Assembly: GCF_014197035.1 (NCBI RefSeq)
Contig: NZ_JACIEU010000006.1
Location: forward strand, 62,001 to 126,000
DNA length: 64,000 nt
Source: Sphingobium scionense
GTDB taxonomy: Bacteria; Pseudomonadota; Alphaproteobacteria; Sphingomonadales; Sphingomonadaceae
Direction of reading: 5' to 3'
Both the position numbers and the translations under genes were made by a program. This document shows, piece by piece, positions 36,835 to 45,896 of the stretch; the first letter of the stretch is position 1; the number at the start of each line of letters is the position of its first letter. The notes below the pieces were generated by a model, which saw nothing but the letters and a program-made list of their open reading frames with translations, made no database searches and had not been told where the DNA came from.

Positions 36835-38537
36835 CACTCTGTCTCCTTGTCGCCGTGCAACAGCGGCATCAAATCCGAAATATCCACGTCCCGCCGCTCG
36901 TCCGGCATTACGCCAAGCATCGGCCCGGTGCGCTCCACCACCCGCTTCACCACCGGCGCCGCCGTCCATGCAGCGGTGCGCAGGCCATATTGGCCCGTCG
37001 CCTCGTCCATCGTGACGAGAACCACATAACGGGGATTGTCCATCGGGAAGGCGGAAGCGAAAGTCGTCACCAGCGAAGTCTTGTTGTAGCGCCCTTCCTG
37101 GGGCTTTTCAGCGGAACCCGTCTTGCCGCCCACCCGGAATCCCTTGGCGTCGGCGCTACGCCCTGTACCCGCCGACACGATCATCCGCAACAGCTGGCGC
37201 ATGCGCGCGCTGGTCGCAGCGGAAAAGACACGGCGCCCTTCGGGCACTTCGTCGGCCTTGAGCTTGCGGATCGTCGCCGGGCGCCAGATGCCGCCATTGA
37301 CCAGCGCTGCATAGGCGGCCGCCAGATGCAGCGGCGTCACCGCAATGCCATGGCCATAAGAGGTCGTCATGCTGGTGATGCGCCCCCAGCTGGACGGCCA
37401 GATGCCCTTGGCACGCTCATTGAACTCGATCGGCGAGCGCTGGTCGAAATCCAGGTTTCGAAACAGCTTCTGCAGCGGCGCCGCGCCCATCTCGTCAGCA
37501 ATCCGCGCGGTGCCGATGTTGGAGCTGTGAACCAGGATTTCCGGCACGTTGATCCAGCGGCCGAGCGAGTGATCGTCCTTGATGCGAAAACCGGCGACCG
37601 CCAGCGGCGCGGTCGCGTCATAGCGCTTGCTCATCGACGTCACGACACCCGCATCCATGGCCGCCGCGATCGACAGCGGCTTGAACGCCGAACCCAGCTC
37701 ATAGCGGGCCTGCACCATATGGTTGCAGAGCGGCGATTCGGAGCAGCGCTTGCCGGCATAATTCTGGAGTTTGTTGGGATCGAACACCGGGATCGAGGCC
37801 ATGGCGATCACTTCGCCGGTATTGACGTCCATGATGATGCCGCCCGCGCCCTTGGCCCGGGTCTGGACCAGCTGGGCATAAAGCTCGCTCTCCAGCGCGC
37901 CCTGCACCCGGCTGTCGATCGACATGGCAAAAGGCTTGCTGCGCTGCGCCGGGTCGATCATCCGATCGTTGAACGCGGCCTCCACGCCCATGCCGCCCGT
38001 GCCCTCGGCATTGGGGGCAAAGCCCAGCACATGCGCGGCCAGTGTGCGCTGCGGATAGAGCCGCTCCTTTTCGCGCGGGAATTCGATGCCGATCTCGCCC
38101 AGCGCATTCACCGCCGCGACTTCCTCGGGCAGCGCGCGCCGGCGCAGATAGGCCCAACCACGCCCGGTCAGCTTCTTGGCGAAGACCGCTTCGGACTCGT
38201 CCGGGAAGATTTCATGCAGCTTGCGCGCCAGTTCGTCAGGATCGCCGATCAGTTTTGAAGGCCGCACGGCGATCGAATAGGCATCCATGGTGCGCGCCAG
38301 CGGCACGCCATTACGGTCCACGATATCGGCGCGCGCCGGCGTAAAGCCCGACAAACCATCGCCGTTGCCCGTGCCGCTTGCGAAAATACCGACCCAGGTC
38401 AGCCGCAGGATCAGCACGGCCGTGATCATCATGAACAGGATCAGCAGCAGCATCAGGCGATTATGGGCAATCGCCGTCAGACTGACCCGCTGTCGCCCGG
38501 CGCGGGCTCCACCCGGCTGGACGATGATCGTGGCCAT
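36834..38537 (-). CDS. ftsI: Peptidoglycan transpeptidase FtsI (PBP3)
   Basis: 567 residues, class B penicillin-binding protein. One membrane helix at about 30-50, a pedestal domain with DIVDRNGVPLAR, and a transpeptidase domain with SAFK (Ser283 nucleophile, Lys286), SSN at 338-340 and KTG at 472-474. It cross-links septal peptidoglycan with FtsW. It shares one base with the FtsL-like gene upstream and murE downstream, so the three are translationally coupled. Confidence 0.97.
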   Translation of the reverse strand: MATIIVQPGGARAGRQRVSLTAIAHNRLMLLLILFMMITAVLILRLTWVGIFASGTGNGDGLSGFTPARADIVDRNGVPLARTMDAYSIAVRPSKLIGDPDELARKLHEIFPDESEAVFAKKLTGRGWAYLRRRALPEEVAAVNALGEIGIEFPREKERLYPQRTLAAHVLGFAPNAEGTGGMGVEAAFNDRMIDPAQRSKPFAMSIDSRVQGALESELYAQLVQTRAKGAGGIIMDVNTGEVIAMASIPVFDPNKLQNYAGKRCSESPLCNHMVQARYELGSAFKPLSIAAAMDAGVVTSMSKRYDATAPLAVAGFRIKDDHSLGRWINVPEILVHSSNIGTARIADEMGAAPLQKLFRNLDFDQRSPIEFNERAKGIWPSSWGRITSMTTSYGHGIAVTPLHLAAAYAALVNGGIWRPATIRKLKADEVPEGRRVFSAATSARMRQLLRMIVSAGTGRSADAKGFRVGGKTGSAEKPQEGRYNKTSLVTTFASAFPMDNPRYVVLVTMDEATGQYGLRTAAWTAAPVVKRVVERTGPMLGVMPDERRDVDISDLMPLLHGDKETE

Positions 38538-39190
38538 CAGCGCGCTCCCTTCCGTTCGCGCGCCGCCCGAGCGCTCAGATCACCCATGGTACTGTCGTCC
38601 AGCAGCTTGGCGTCGAGCATCGCCATACGCTCGGCCCGCCGCGCGACCGGATTGGGCCGCGACACATCACCATCCACCTTGGCGCGCTGTTCGGCCAGCT
38701 TCACCGGCGCGGCGGGCTTGGCCAGCTTCTCGACATTGTCGGCGGCATGGGCCTCGCGAATCACGGCGATGTCGCTGCGGATCTGGCTGGCGGCGGGACT
38801 GGCCGGCGCGGCCTGTGGCGCGGACGGCAGGTCAGCCGGGGTCTCCACCATCGCCACCATCACCGGCGGCGCGACATAGTCGGGGCCATTGGGCTGGACG
38901 CCATCCAGATGCGCCAGCGCCTGTTCGCCCGCCAGATACTGACCGGCGGTCGGCGTCGCATACATGAAATCGTCCTGGTTCCAGCGCTCCAGCTGACGCA
39001 TGCTGGCACGCGCGCTGAACTCTGTTTCCAGATAGCGGATATCGCCGCGCGCCTGCGCGATCTGCATCCGTACCCGCATCACGTCATTGCGCTCGGTCGC
39101 AACCTTGAGCGACACGAGATAGGCGCCCAGCGCACCCAGCGCGACCAGCAACACCCAGATCAGGCTCTGCAATCTCTTGACCGCGATCAT
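38537..39190 (-). CDS. ftsL: FtsL-like cell division protein, extended C terminus
   Basis: 217 residues, about twice the length of E. coli FtsL. It has a short cytoplasmic tail, one membrane helix at about 8-28 and a periplasmic coiled coil at about 33-70, then an unusual 140-residue Ala/Pro-rich tail. Position between rsmH and ftsI and the bitopic coiled-coil design identify it as the FtsL analogue, which activates FtsW/FtsI with FtsB and FtsQ. The sequence itself is poorly conserved in this family. The tail's function is unknown. Confidence 0.85.
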   Translation of the reverse strand: MIAVKRLQSLIWVLLVALGALGAYLVSLKVATERNDVMRVRMQIAQARGDIRYLETEFSARASMRQLERWNQDDFMYATPTAGQYLAGEQALAHLDGVQPNGPDYVAPPVMVAMVETPADLPSAPQAAPASPAASQIRSDIAVIREAHAADNVEKLAKPAAPVKLAEQRAKVDGDVSRPNPVARRAERMAMLDAKLLDDSTMGDLSARAARERKGAR

Positions 39191-40134
39191 GGCCGGGCAC
39201 TCCGATGGGCATTGGCAACAGGGGCGCTAGTCCGCACGGCGCTGCGCAGGGTGGCGGAACGGGCACGCGGATTGCGCGCCAGCTCCGCTTCGCCCGGCTT
39301 CACCGCCTTGGCCGGTTTTTCGAACGCGGGCGCAGCATCTGCCTTTTTCTCAGGCAAATGACGCGATCCACCCGCCTCGCTGCCGCTGCGCTTGCGCAGG
39401 AACTGCTTGACGATGCGATCCTCCAGACTGTGGAAGGTCACGATCGCAAGGCGGCCACCCGGCTCCAGCAGCGCTTCCGCCGCTTCGAGCGCGCGTTCCA
39501 GTTCCTCCAGTTCGCGATTCACATGGATGCGGATCGCCTGAAAGGTGCGGGTCGACGGATCTTTCTTGTCATGCGGCTTGTAGCCCAGCGCCCGGCGCAC
39601 CACGGCGGCGAGCTGACCGGTCCGCTCCAGCGGGCGCGCATCGACGATGGCACGGGCGACCCGGCGCGAACGCGGCTCCTCGCCATAGCGATAGATGACG
39701 TCGGCAATATCCTCTTCCGCGGCAGTATTGAGGAAATCGGCCGCGCTAATGCCACCCTGGCTCATCGTCATGTCCAGCGGACCGTCGGACTGGAAGGAAA
39801 AGCCGCGCTCGGGCCGATCAAGCTGCATCGACGACACGCCGATATCCAGCGTGATGCCCGACACGCTGCCGACGCCACGCTCGGCCAGCAGCTCTTCCAT
39901 CCGCGAAAATTCGCCGGGGATCAGGGTAATGCCCTTTTCATCGGCGAGCGCCTGTCCTTCCCGGATCGCATCGGGGTCGCGATCAAAGGCAAAGACCTGC
40001 GCGCCAGCGGCGGCCATGGCACTGGAATAACCGCCCGCGCCAAAGGTGCCGTCGACATGCCGCTCGCCCGGGGTAATGGCGAGCGCATCGAGCACTTCGG
40101 TCAGGAGGACAGGGATATGCGGCGCGGCGCTCAC
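39187..40134 (-). CDS. rsmH: 16S rRNA (cytosine(1402)-N4)-methyltransferase
   Basis: 315 residues. [13 protein letters not shown] at the N terminus, SAM-binding [41 protein letters not shown] and [18 protein letters not shown] near 250 are all RsmH/MraW hallmarks. It methylates C1402 in the ribosomal P site. The gene overlaps mraZ and the FtsL-like gene by 4 bases each, in the usual mraZ-rsmH-ftsL order. Confidence 0.97.
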   Translation of the reverse strand: MSAAPHIPVLLTEVLDALAITPGERHVDGTFGAGGYSSAMAAAGAQVFAFDRDPDAIREGQALADEKGITLIPGEFSRMEELLAERGVGSVSGITLDIGVSSMQLDRPERGFSFQSDGPLDMTMSQGGISAADFLNTAAEEDIADVIYRYGEEPRSRRVARAIVDARPLERTGQLAAVVRRALGYKPHDKKDPSTRTFQAIRIHVNRELEELERALEAAEALLEPGGRLAIVTFHSLEDRIVKQFLRKRSGSEAGGSRHLPEKKADAAPAFEKPAKAVKPGEAELARNPRARSATLRSAVRTSAPVANAHRSARP

Positions 40135-40628
40135 TTGCCGCCCTCCGCTGCGCGCTGTTCCAGCCAGCGACGCACCTTGTTGCGGATCAGCGCCGGGCGA
40201 TCCGGACTTTCGACCAGCGCCTCGGGCTTCCAGATCTGGAAATAACGGCCAACGCCATAGAAGAACACGACGTCGGTGATACCAGCCTCTTCCTTGATAT
40301 CGGGGTGCAGGAAGAAGCGGCCACCCTCGTCGAAATTCACGTCTTCGATCGTGCCCAGGCGATTCTCGCGCTCCAGGTCACCGTTGAAGGGGCGATTGGC
40401 GGCGCGCGCCTCGCGCTCCAGCTCATTCACTTCCTCGAACAGGAACAGCTTGTGGGACAGGCCGAAGCCGGTGGCGCAGCCATTGTCCATATGAACCGAG
40501 AGACACAGGCGGTTTTCGCCACCACTGCCCAGCTTCACCTGGCGGCGCATCTCCAGGGGCAGCACGAAACGGCCCTTGCCGTCCGCGACGCTGAACGCGT
40601 TGCCCGAATAGAGAATGACATCCGACAC
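40131..40628 (-). CDS. mraZ: Transcriptional regulator MraZ
   Basis: 165 residues with the two MraZ/AbrB-like DXXXR-type repeats: [20 protein letters not shown] near 9-29, and [17 protein letters not shown] near 103-123 as a diverged second half. MraZ regulates the dcw cluster by binding repeated sites upstream of itself. The second motif lacks the strict DxxGR form (it reads [10 protein letters not shown]), so DNA binding may rest on the first half. It is the first gene of the cluster; a set of GGG repeats lies 140-160 bases upstream. Confidence 0.93.
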   Translation of the reverse strand: MSDVILYSGNAFSVADGKGRFVLPLEMRRQVKLGSGGENRLCLSVHMDNGCATGFGLSHKLFLFEEVNELEREARAANRPFNGDLERENRLGTIEDVNFDEGGRFFLHPDIKEEAGITDVVFFYGVGRYFQIWKPEALVESPDRPALIRNKVRRWLEQRAAEGGK

Positions 40629-40766
40629 GCTGGAAATTCGCCCCTTTTAAGCAGGGCGCAGGCTTCCCGTCGCCAGAATCGCACATTCGACTCCCGGCGC
40701 AAGACTCTCGCAAAGCCTGACTAACCCCAATGTTGGAATATCTACCAAGCATGAGGCGGCCTGCAA

Positions 40767-40791
40767 AGGGAAATATTGGGTGAAGTTGGGA
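40767..40791 (-). promoter_or_regulatory. Candidate MraZ-type repeats upstream of mraZ
   Basis: On the plus strand three GGG triplets occur exactly 10 bases apart: AGGG at 40767-40770, TGGG at 40777-40780 and TGGGA at 40787-40791. MraZ boxes elsewhere are TGGG-type repeats with 10-bp spacing upstream of mraZ. The orientation relative to the gene is not settled, and the first is AGGG not TGGG. Confidence 0.45.
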
Positions 40792-40811
40792 AAAGCCGGT
40801 CAGAAACGGGA

Positions 40812-42035
40812 TTAACCGTTTTTTACTCCTTTCACCAGCCTATTTTCACTTTTTGTTCTCATGCCATTCCGCCCGGAACGGCGGCGTAGCAGCATCAGAC
40901 CCAGTATCGCCCAGCCTGTCCCAGCCAGAAGCGCCGATCGCAGCCCCAGCCGGACATCCGCGACATCGCGCATCCAGCGGCGGCCATCCGGCATCTTGCC
41001 CCCCAGCCATTGCACCACCAGCGCCGGCGTATCCGCACTCCAGGCACGCGGGTCGAGCGGTCGCGCCGGATCGACCAGCCACAGTCGATCGTCGACCAGG
41101 TCAGCATCGCCCAGCAGAAGCACTTCCCCGCGCCCGATCCGCAGCGGCAGCGGAACAGCCGCCCCCTGCCCCACCGATGACAGGAATTGCATCCCGGCCA
41201 TCGTCAAAAGTCGCCCATCCGGCAGGAAATGGCGTATTTCCCGGTCGCGCACCGCCCCGCCCTGCACGCCCCAATGCGCCAGCAAGGGGCCAAGCGCGCC
41301 GACCATCGGCGCCCGGCGCCGGTCGCCCAGCGGCAGATCGGAGGGCCAGCGCAGGCGCGGATCTGTGAGCAGCAGCAGCCGGCCGCCATCCCGGACCCAG
41401 CGATCGAGCGCGACTAGCGCCTGCGGCGCCATCGGACGGGGCTGCGCCAGCAGCAGGACGGACGCACCGGATGCGGCCAGTGCCTGCGAATCATCGATCG
41501 GCCGCACGTCGAACCGGCTGCGCAACAGCGTCACGATCGGCGCGTCCCGCCTTGTCCCCGCCCCACCCTCTTCCCAGAAGAGCGGCAGCGCGGCGATGAC
41601 GGCGAGCACCGGACGATCAGGCTGGGAGGAAATGGGACGGGCCGGCCCGAAGCCAAGCAGCAGCAGCGCCACGACCAATGCGACAAGCGCCGGCAGCCAG
41701 CGCCGCTGCCACAACCAAGCGCCACCGCCGGCCGCCGTCAGGGCCAGCAGCACCAACCCGACCATCGCCCAAAGTTCGGGCATGCGTGCAGCAGCCAGGG
41801 CACAGAAGAGCAGCGCCATCCCGGCGCCACCCAGCCCCACCCACAGCGCATGCAGCATATCCTGCCGCGCCAGCCACCAACCCGCCGGCGCCAGCAGCAA
41901 CAGCGCCGGCCAGCCCCAGCACCATGGGTCCGCCTGCCCCGTGCGCCAGGCAGCCGCCAGACCGGCAAGCAGCATCAGCGTTGCCGGCAGCAACAGGGTG
42001 AGCAACTGGGAAAGAAAGCGAGCGAACGGCATCAT
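40812..42035 (-). CDS. GldG-like membrane protein (ABC-transporter auxiliary type)
   Basis: 407 residues. About six hydrophobic helices occupy the first 130 residues. A Rossmann-like soluble domain of the GldG/ABC auxiliary type follows, with ASVLLLAQPRPMAPQALVALD, then VRDGGRLLLLTDPRLRWP, the GALGPLLAHWGV segment and a final membrane helix near 380-395. Such proteins often accompany ABC ATPase and permease genes, but none is adjacent here. A 7-base gap separates it from the small membrane protein gene on the same strand. The function is unknown. It ends near the mraZ upstream region. Confidence 0.6.
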   Translation of the reverse strand: MMPFARFLSQLLTLLLPATLMLLAGLAAAWRTGQADPWCWGWPALLLLAPAGWWLARQDMLHALWVGLGGAGMALLFCALAAARMPELWAMVGLVLLALTAAGGGAWLWQRRWLPALVALVVALLLLGFGPARPISSQPDRPVLAVIAALPLFWEEGGAGTRRDAPIVTLLRSRFDVRPIDDSQALAASGASVLLLAQPRPMAPQALVALDRWVRDGGRLLLLTDPRLRWPSDLPLGDRRRAPMVGALGPLLAHWGVQGGAVRDREIRHFLPDGRLLTMAGMQFLSSVGQGAAVPLPLRIGRGEVLLLGDADLVDDRLWLVDPARPLDPRAWSADTPALVVQWLGGKMPDGRRWMRDVADVRLGLRSALLAGTGWAILGLMLLRRRSGRNGMRTKSENRLVKGVKNG

Positions 42036-42041
42036 CGCCGG

Positions 42042-42359
42042 TCAGGGCGTCTGCGGCGCGGGTTCCTGGTCCATCGGCTTGCGAATCTTGGGATCGGGCT
42101 GCAGATCGGGGACGATCGGCGCCATTTCCTGCGCGGGCTGCACCCCCAGTTCGGCAAGCGGCTCCTTGGGCGTGGTGGCGGCGACAGCGGCATTGACGTC
42201 GATCGTCGGCACGGCCGGCGGCGCGGACGCAATATCGTCCACCCGCGCCTTGTCGATGACGATATTCGCCAGCCCGACGAGCAGGACGACACCTGCCAGG
42301 CCGGTCAGCCCGATCTGAACGCGCTGCAACCCCTCCTGACGGCGGGAATGATCAGCCAT
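42042..42359 (-). CDS. Small bitopic membrane protein, unknown function
   Basis: 105 residues from ATG 42359 (another ATG lies two codons upstream at 42365). One membrane helix at about 17-37 follows a basic tail, and the rest is a Pro/Asp-rich periplasmic segment (APPAVPTIDVNAAVAATTPK) with no recognisable domain. I do not recognise it. The tight spacing to the GldG-like gene suggests an operon. Confidence 0.65.
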   Translation of the reverse strand: MADHSRRQEGLQRVQIGLTGLAGVVLLVGLANIVIDKARVDDIASAPPAVPTIDVNAAVAATTPKEPLAELGVQPAQEMAPIVPDLQPDPKIRKPMDQEPAPQTP

Positions 42360-42401
42360 GAACATGCTCTATTTTATGCCGCCGCGACCCGTGTCGGCCC
42401 G

Positions 42402-43394
42402 TCAATTGTGCGCGAGCCAGGGGAACACCGTCAAGCCCTTCGATTCGAGCCACTGGCGGTTGTAGAGGGTCGACAGGTAGCGGAAGCCGGTATCGCACAG
42501 GATTGTCACGATTTTCTTGCCCGGCCCAAGCTGCTTAGCCAGCGCCACCGCGCCCGCGACATTGATACCCGACGACAGGCCCAGGCACAGGCCTTCCTCA
42601 GCCAGCAGGCGACGAACCCACTCCAGCCCCTCCTCGTCGGAAATGCGGAACTGGGCATCGATCGGCGCCCCTTCCAGATTGGCGGTGATGCGACCCTGAC
42701 CGATGCCTTCGGCCACCGAATTGCCCTCCGCCTTCAACTCGCCATGGGCATAATAATTATAGAGCGCCGCGCCATGAGGGTCGGCAAGCGCGATGGTGAT
42801 ATTCTCGTCATGGGCCTTGAGACCCAGCCCCACGCCGGCGATCGTGCCGCCGGTGCCTGCCGCGCAGACGAATCCATCGATCCGGCCTTCCATCTGGGTC
42901 CAGATTTCCTCGGCCGTGCCGATGATATGCGCCTTGCGATTGGCGATATTGTCGAACTGGTTGGCCCAGATCGCCCCTTCCGTCTCTTCGGCCAGGCGGC
43001 GCGAGGTGTGGACGAAGTGGCCGGGGTTGGAATAGGGCGCCGCCGGCACCGTCACCAGTTCCGCCCCCAGCGCGCGCAGCGTGTCCATCTTTTCCCGGCT
43101 CTGCGTCTCGGGCATGACGATGATCGACTTGTAACCCTTGGCATTGGCGACCAGTGCCAGGCCGATGCCGGTATTGCCCGCCGTCCCCTCGACGATCGTG
43201 CCGCCGGGCTTCAGCAGCCCCTTCTCCTCGGCATCATTGACGATGAACAGGGCGGCGCGATCCTTCACCGACGCGCCGGGATTGGCGAACTCGCACTTGG
43301 CGTAGATATCGCATCCTGTGGCATCGGACGGACCGGCGAGACGCACCATCGGGGTGTTACCGATCAGGGCGAGGCTATCTTTCTGGAGCAGCAT
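42402..43394 (-). CDS. cysK: Cysteine synthase A (O-acetylserine sulfhydrylase)
   Basis: 330 residues, fold-type II PLP enzyme. The PLP lysine is Lys44 in NPGASVKDRAA, with the phosphate-binding loop GTAGNTGIGLALVA (TAGNTG instead of the common TSGNTG) and CAAGTGGTIAGVGLGL. It makes cysteine from O-acetylserine and sulfide. ATG 43394 was chosen because conserved sequence begins there, although the frame is open 58 codons further. The start is divergent from the SleB-like gene, with a 153-base shared promoter region. Confidence 0.93.
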   Translation of the reverse strand: MLLQKDSLALIGNTPMVRLAGPSDATGCDIYAKCEFANPGASVKDRAALFIVNDAEEKGLLKPGGTIVEGTAGNTGIGLALVANAKGYKSIIVMPETQSREKMDTLRALGAELVTVPAAPYSNPGHFVHTSRRLAEETEGAIWANQFDNIANRKAHIIGTAEEIWTQMEGRIDGFVCAAGTGGTIAGVGLGLKAHDENITIALADPHGAALYNYYAHGELKAEGNSVAEGIGQGRITANLEGAPIDAQFRISDEEGLEWVRRLLAEEGLCLGLSSGINVAGAVALAKQLGPGKKIVTILCDTGFRYLSTLYNRQWLESKGLTVFPWLAHN

Positions 43395-43547
43395 GCACCC
43401 CGCATAGCGGAGCGGATGCGTGCTTGCCAAGCAAGGGAATGCAGCGTCGCGAAAAGAGCCGGTTTGCCCGGGCTTCAGACGGCAATCGCCCTGCCCCGGC
43501 ACGAGGCCCGCCCCATTCCGTGGAGGAATTGGAAAGGAAAATCGGCT

Positions 43548-44570
43548 ATGGACAAGGCCGCGCGGCAATCAGGCCCGCTCGATACCGGCAGGGTGATGCG
43601 GCTTTCGCGACAACAGGAACGATGGATCTGGCATGGCGGCCTGGGGGCGCTCGCGCTTGCGGTGCTGGTCGTGCCGCATCTCATCACCGCCGCGCCGCTC
43701 GACATGCTGGCCGAGGACCATCATGGCCCCGATCCCGCCGAACAGGCCGGCGCCAATTTCCCAGGCTCCGCCTTCTTCTTTGCCGAGGGTGCCTTTGATC
43801 CTGCTCCCGGCGCACTCACCATCCAGAGCCCGCATGTCATGGGTCTGGCCGAGGTGAAGACCGCCCCCGCGACCATCTTTCGCGGCATCACGGCAACCGA
43901 CAGCTATCGCGCGCTCAACTGCCTGACATCGGCCATCTATTATGAAGCCGGAAACGAGCCGGAGGAGGGCCAGCGCGCCGTGGCCCAGGTGGTGCTGAAC
44001 CGCGTGCGCAGTCCGCTATGGCCCAACACCGTGTGCGGCGTCGTCTATCAGGGATCGGAACGCACCGACTTCCACTGCCAGTTCACCTTCAGCTGCGACG
44101 GCGCCATGGCCCGCCTGCCCAACGCCGTCGCCTGGGTCCGCGCGCGCGGCGTCGCCCAGCAGGCGCTTTCCGGCAAGGCTTATGCCCCGGTGGGCCTCGC
44201 CACCCATTATCATACCCTCGCCGTCCGCCCGGCCTGGGCCGCTACGCTGCAACCCGTGGCCGTGATCGGCGCCCATATCTTCTATCGTGGCATGGGCTTC
44301 AACGGGACGCCCGCCGCCTTCAGCGACGCCTATCTGGGGCGCGAGCAGATTTCCGGTCCGGCCCACCGGATATGGCCGGCCCGTCCGGTGACACCCGCCG
44401 AACTGTTGGGCGCGGGACCGGCAGCCGCCTATGTGCCGCTGCCATCTACCACGCCCCCCACATCGGAGGTCCAGACCATGCCCATTCCGGCCCCGCTCCT
44501 ATCGACGGACAAGCTGCCGGAATCGACGATCCGCCCCGAATATCGCAACAGCGGCCGGCCGCTCGGCTGA
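43548..44570 (+). CDS. SleB-type cell wall hydrolase
   Basis: 340 residues. A cytoplasmic tail of about 30 residues and one membrane helix at about 31-52 are followed by a Hydrolase_2 (SleB) domain: LTSAIYYEAGNEPEEGQRAVAQVVLNRVRSP, TVCGVVYQGSE, CQFTFSCDG, ATHYHT. The catalytic glutamate is in YYEAGNE. These proteins cleave peptidoglycan glycan strands, as lytic transglycosylases. The C terminus is Pro-rich. GGAAAGGAAA gives a clear ribosome site before ATG 43548. It is divergent from cysK. Confidence 0.88.
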   Translation: MDKAARQSGPLDTGRVMRLSRQQERWIWHGGLGALALAVLVVPHLITAAPLDMLAEDHHGPDPAEQAGANFPGSAFFFAEGAFDPAPGALTIQSPHVMGLAEVKTAPATIFRGITATDSYRALNCLTSAIYYEAGNEPEEGQRAVAQVVLNRVRSPLWPNTVCGVVYQGSERTDFHCQFTFSCDGAMARLPNAVAWVRARGVAQQALSGKAYAPVGLATHYHTLAVRPAWAATLQPVAVIGAHIFYRGMGFNGTPAAFSDAYLGREQISGPAHRIWPARPVTPAELLGAGPAAAYVPLPSTTPPTSEVQTMPIPAPLLSTDKLPESTIRPEYRNSGRPLG

Positions 44571-44763
44571 ACCGCACCGTCTTTTTCCGCTCGCCTGCGG
44601 AAATTATTTTTGGTTAACATTCGATCAACCAGTGAAATGCTTGAAAACATGAGCATTTAAAATTCAGGAGCGGGAGCGGAAATCGGGAACCACCCGCTTT
44701 GTCGCTCGTTCTGCATTTCGGATAGCAAATCTTTTGCCCCCCGCTCTTGCTATCCAAAAAATA

Positions 44764-44815
44764 TGAGCCCGGAACGCATCACCCCCCCCCGACGCGTTCC
44801 GGGCTCAGACTTTTT
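44764..44815 (+). terminator. Strong intrinsic terminator or small-RNA 3' end
   Basis: TGAGCCCGGAACGC pairs with GCGTTCCGGGCTCA (14 bp) around a C-rich loop of 16 bases, followed by GACTTTTT. It is 194 bases from the nearest upstream stop codon. Confidence 0.7.
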
Positions 44816-44855
44816 CGGGCCATCTTCCCTCGCCATCAAATCGGTGACACGCGGT

Positions 44856-44880
44856 GGAACCCTTCCTTTCCAGGAATGTT
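44856..44880 (+). promoter_or_regulatory. EcfG-like general stress promoter
   Basis: GGAAC at 44856-44860, a 16-base spacer, then TGTT at 44877-44880. This fits the alphaproteobacterial EcfG consensus GGAAC-N16/17-CGTT at 8 of 9 positions. The predicted start would leave a leader of about 50 bases before the entericidin-like gene. Confidence 0.6.
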
Positions 44881-44940
44881 CTGAAACGGTCACCGAATGG
44901 CTCGCCATACGGTCGGCCGATAATTCGGAAGGAGAAACCG

Positions 44941-45069
44941 ATGACCAAGACAATCGTCACCGCCCTGCTGCTCACGGGCTCGCTGCTGGTCGCCGCATGC
45001 AACACGGTGGAAGGCGCTGGCAAGGATGTGCAGAGCGCCGGCAAGGCGGTCGAAAAGTCGGCCAACTAA
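44941..45069 (+). CDS. Entericidin-like small lipoprotein
   Basis: A 42-residue lipoprotein. A signal peptide MTKTIVTALLLTGSLLVAAC has the lipobox LVAAC with Cys20, followed by the entericidin-type NTVEGAGKDVQSAGKAVEKSAN. The family matches EcnA/EcnB, where EcnB is stress-induced and EcnA opposes it. GGAGAAA lies 6 bases upstream of ATG 44941. A candidate EcfG promoter upstream fits stress regulation. The gene ends at a bidirectional terminator shared with tatC. Confidence 0.88.
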   Translation: MTKTIVTALLLTGSLLVAACNTVEGAGKDVQSAGKAVEKSAN

Positions 45070-45075
45070 GCGTAT

Positions 45076-45104
45076 AAAAAGGCCCGCGAACTGCGGGCCT
45101 TTTC
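45076..45104. terminator. Bidirectional terminator between entericidin-like and tatC genes
   Basis: AAAAAGGCCCGC pairs with GCGGGCCTTTT around a 5-base loop. The A- and T-runs serve convergent transcripts; the tatC stop begins one base past its end. Confidence 0.85.
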
Positions 45105-45896
45105 TTATGCGGAGGCTTCCTCTGCAGCCGCTTCGGCTGCGGCGCGCTTCGCCTGACTCCGATCGGTGAACCAGATCGCCACCAAGGTGATTTCGTAGAG
45201 CAGCAGAAGCGGAATCGCGAGCATCAGCTGCGACACGACATCGGGCGGCGTCAGCACCGCCGCCAGGATGAAGGCGCCCACGATCATGTAGCGGCGCATA
45301 TCCTTGAGCTGATCGCGCGACACGAAGCCCGCGCGATTGAGCAGCATCAGCAGCACCGGCAGCAGGAAACAGATGCCAAAGGCCAGGATGAACTGCATCA
45401 CCAGGCCCAGATAGCTGTCCGCACTCGGCAAAGCTTCGACCTGCAAACCGCTGCCATTGCCCTGATAGCCCAGGAAGAAATGGAAGGCGGTCGGCATCAC
45501 CACGAAATAGGCCAGGCTCGCCCCCAGCGCGAACAGGAAGGGGGTCGCGATGATGAAGGGCAGCAGCGCCTTCTTTTCCTTCGCATAGAGCCCCGGCGCG
45601 ACGAACGCCCACAGCTGGTTGGCGATGATCGGGAAGGACAGGCAGAAAGCGCCGAACAGCGCGATCTTGATCTGCACGAAAAAGGCTTCGTACAGCTTGG
45701 TATAGACCAGCTTGCCGCCGGCATCACCAAAGGCTTCCTTGAGCGGATGCACGAGGATGGCGAAGAGCTGCTCGGAAAAATAGAAGCAGATCGCCCCGGT
45801 GATGGCGAGCGCATAGACGCATTTGAGCAACCGGCCGCGCAGTTCGATCAGATGGTCGAGCAAGGGCGCCTTGCTGTCGTCGATATCGCCGATCAT
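45105..45896 (-). CDS. tatC: Sec-independent protein translocase TatC
   Basis: 263 residues, six membrane helices. [22 protein letters not shown] at the N terminus contains the family's conserved HLxELRxRL motif, and [41 protein letters not shown] the first periplasmic/cytoplasmic loops. TatC is the receptor for twin-arginine signal peptides. It overlaps tatB by 4 bases. The cluster order tatA-tatB-tatC is normal. Confidence 0.97.
   Translation of the reverse strand: MIGDIDDSKAPLLDHLIELRGRLLKCVYALAITGAICFYFSEQLFAILVHPLKEAFGDAGGKLVYTKLYEAFFVQIKIALFGAFCLSFPIIANQLWAFVAPGLYAKEKKALLPFIIATPFLFALGASLAYFVVMPTAFHFFLGYQGNGSGLQVEALPSADSYLGLVMQFILAFGICFLLPVLLMLLNRAGFVSRDQLKDMRRYMIVGAFILAAVLTPPDVVSQLMLAIPLLLLYEITLVAIWFTDRSQAKRAAAEAAAEEASA

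Larger units (their letters stand above)
44571..44940 (+). other. 370-base gene-free stretch with two hairpins and a stress-type promoter
   Basis: No CDS is evident. Hairpin 1 is GGATAGCAA/TTGCTATCC at 44720-44755, followed by an A-run. Hairpin 2 is TGAGCCCGGAACGC/GCGTTCCGGGCTCA at 44764-44807, followed by CTTTTT. An EcfG-like promoter lies at 44856-44880. Hairpin 2 could terminate the SleB-like gene transcript or a small RNA starting near 44600-44700. Confidence 0.6.

Noticed and set aside
41850..43547. Upstream extension of the SleB-like gene frame to 906 codons
   Set aside because: The extension is antisense to cysK and the small membrane protein gene. The strong ribosome site is at 43548.
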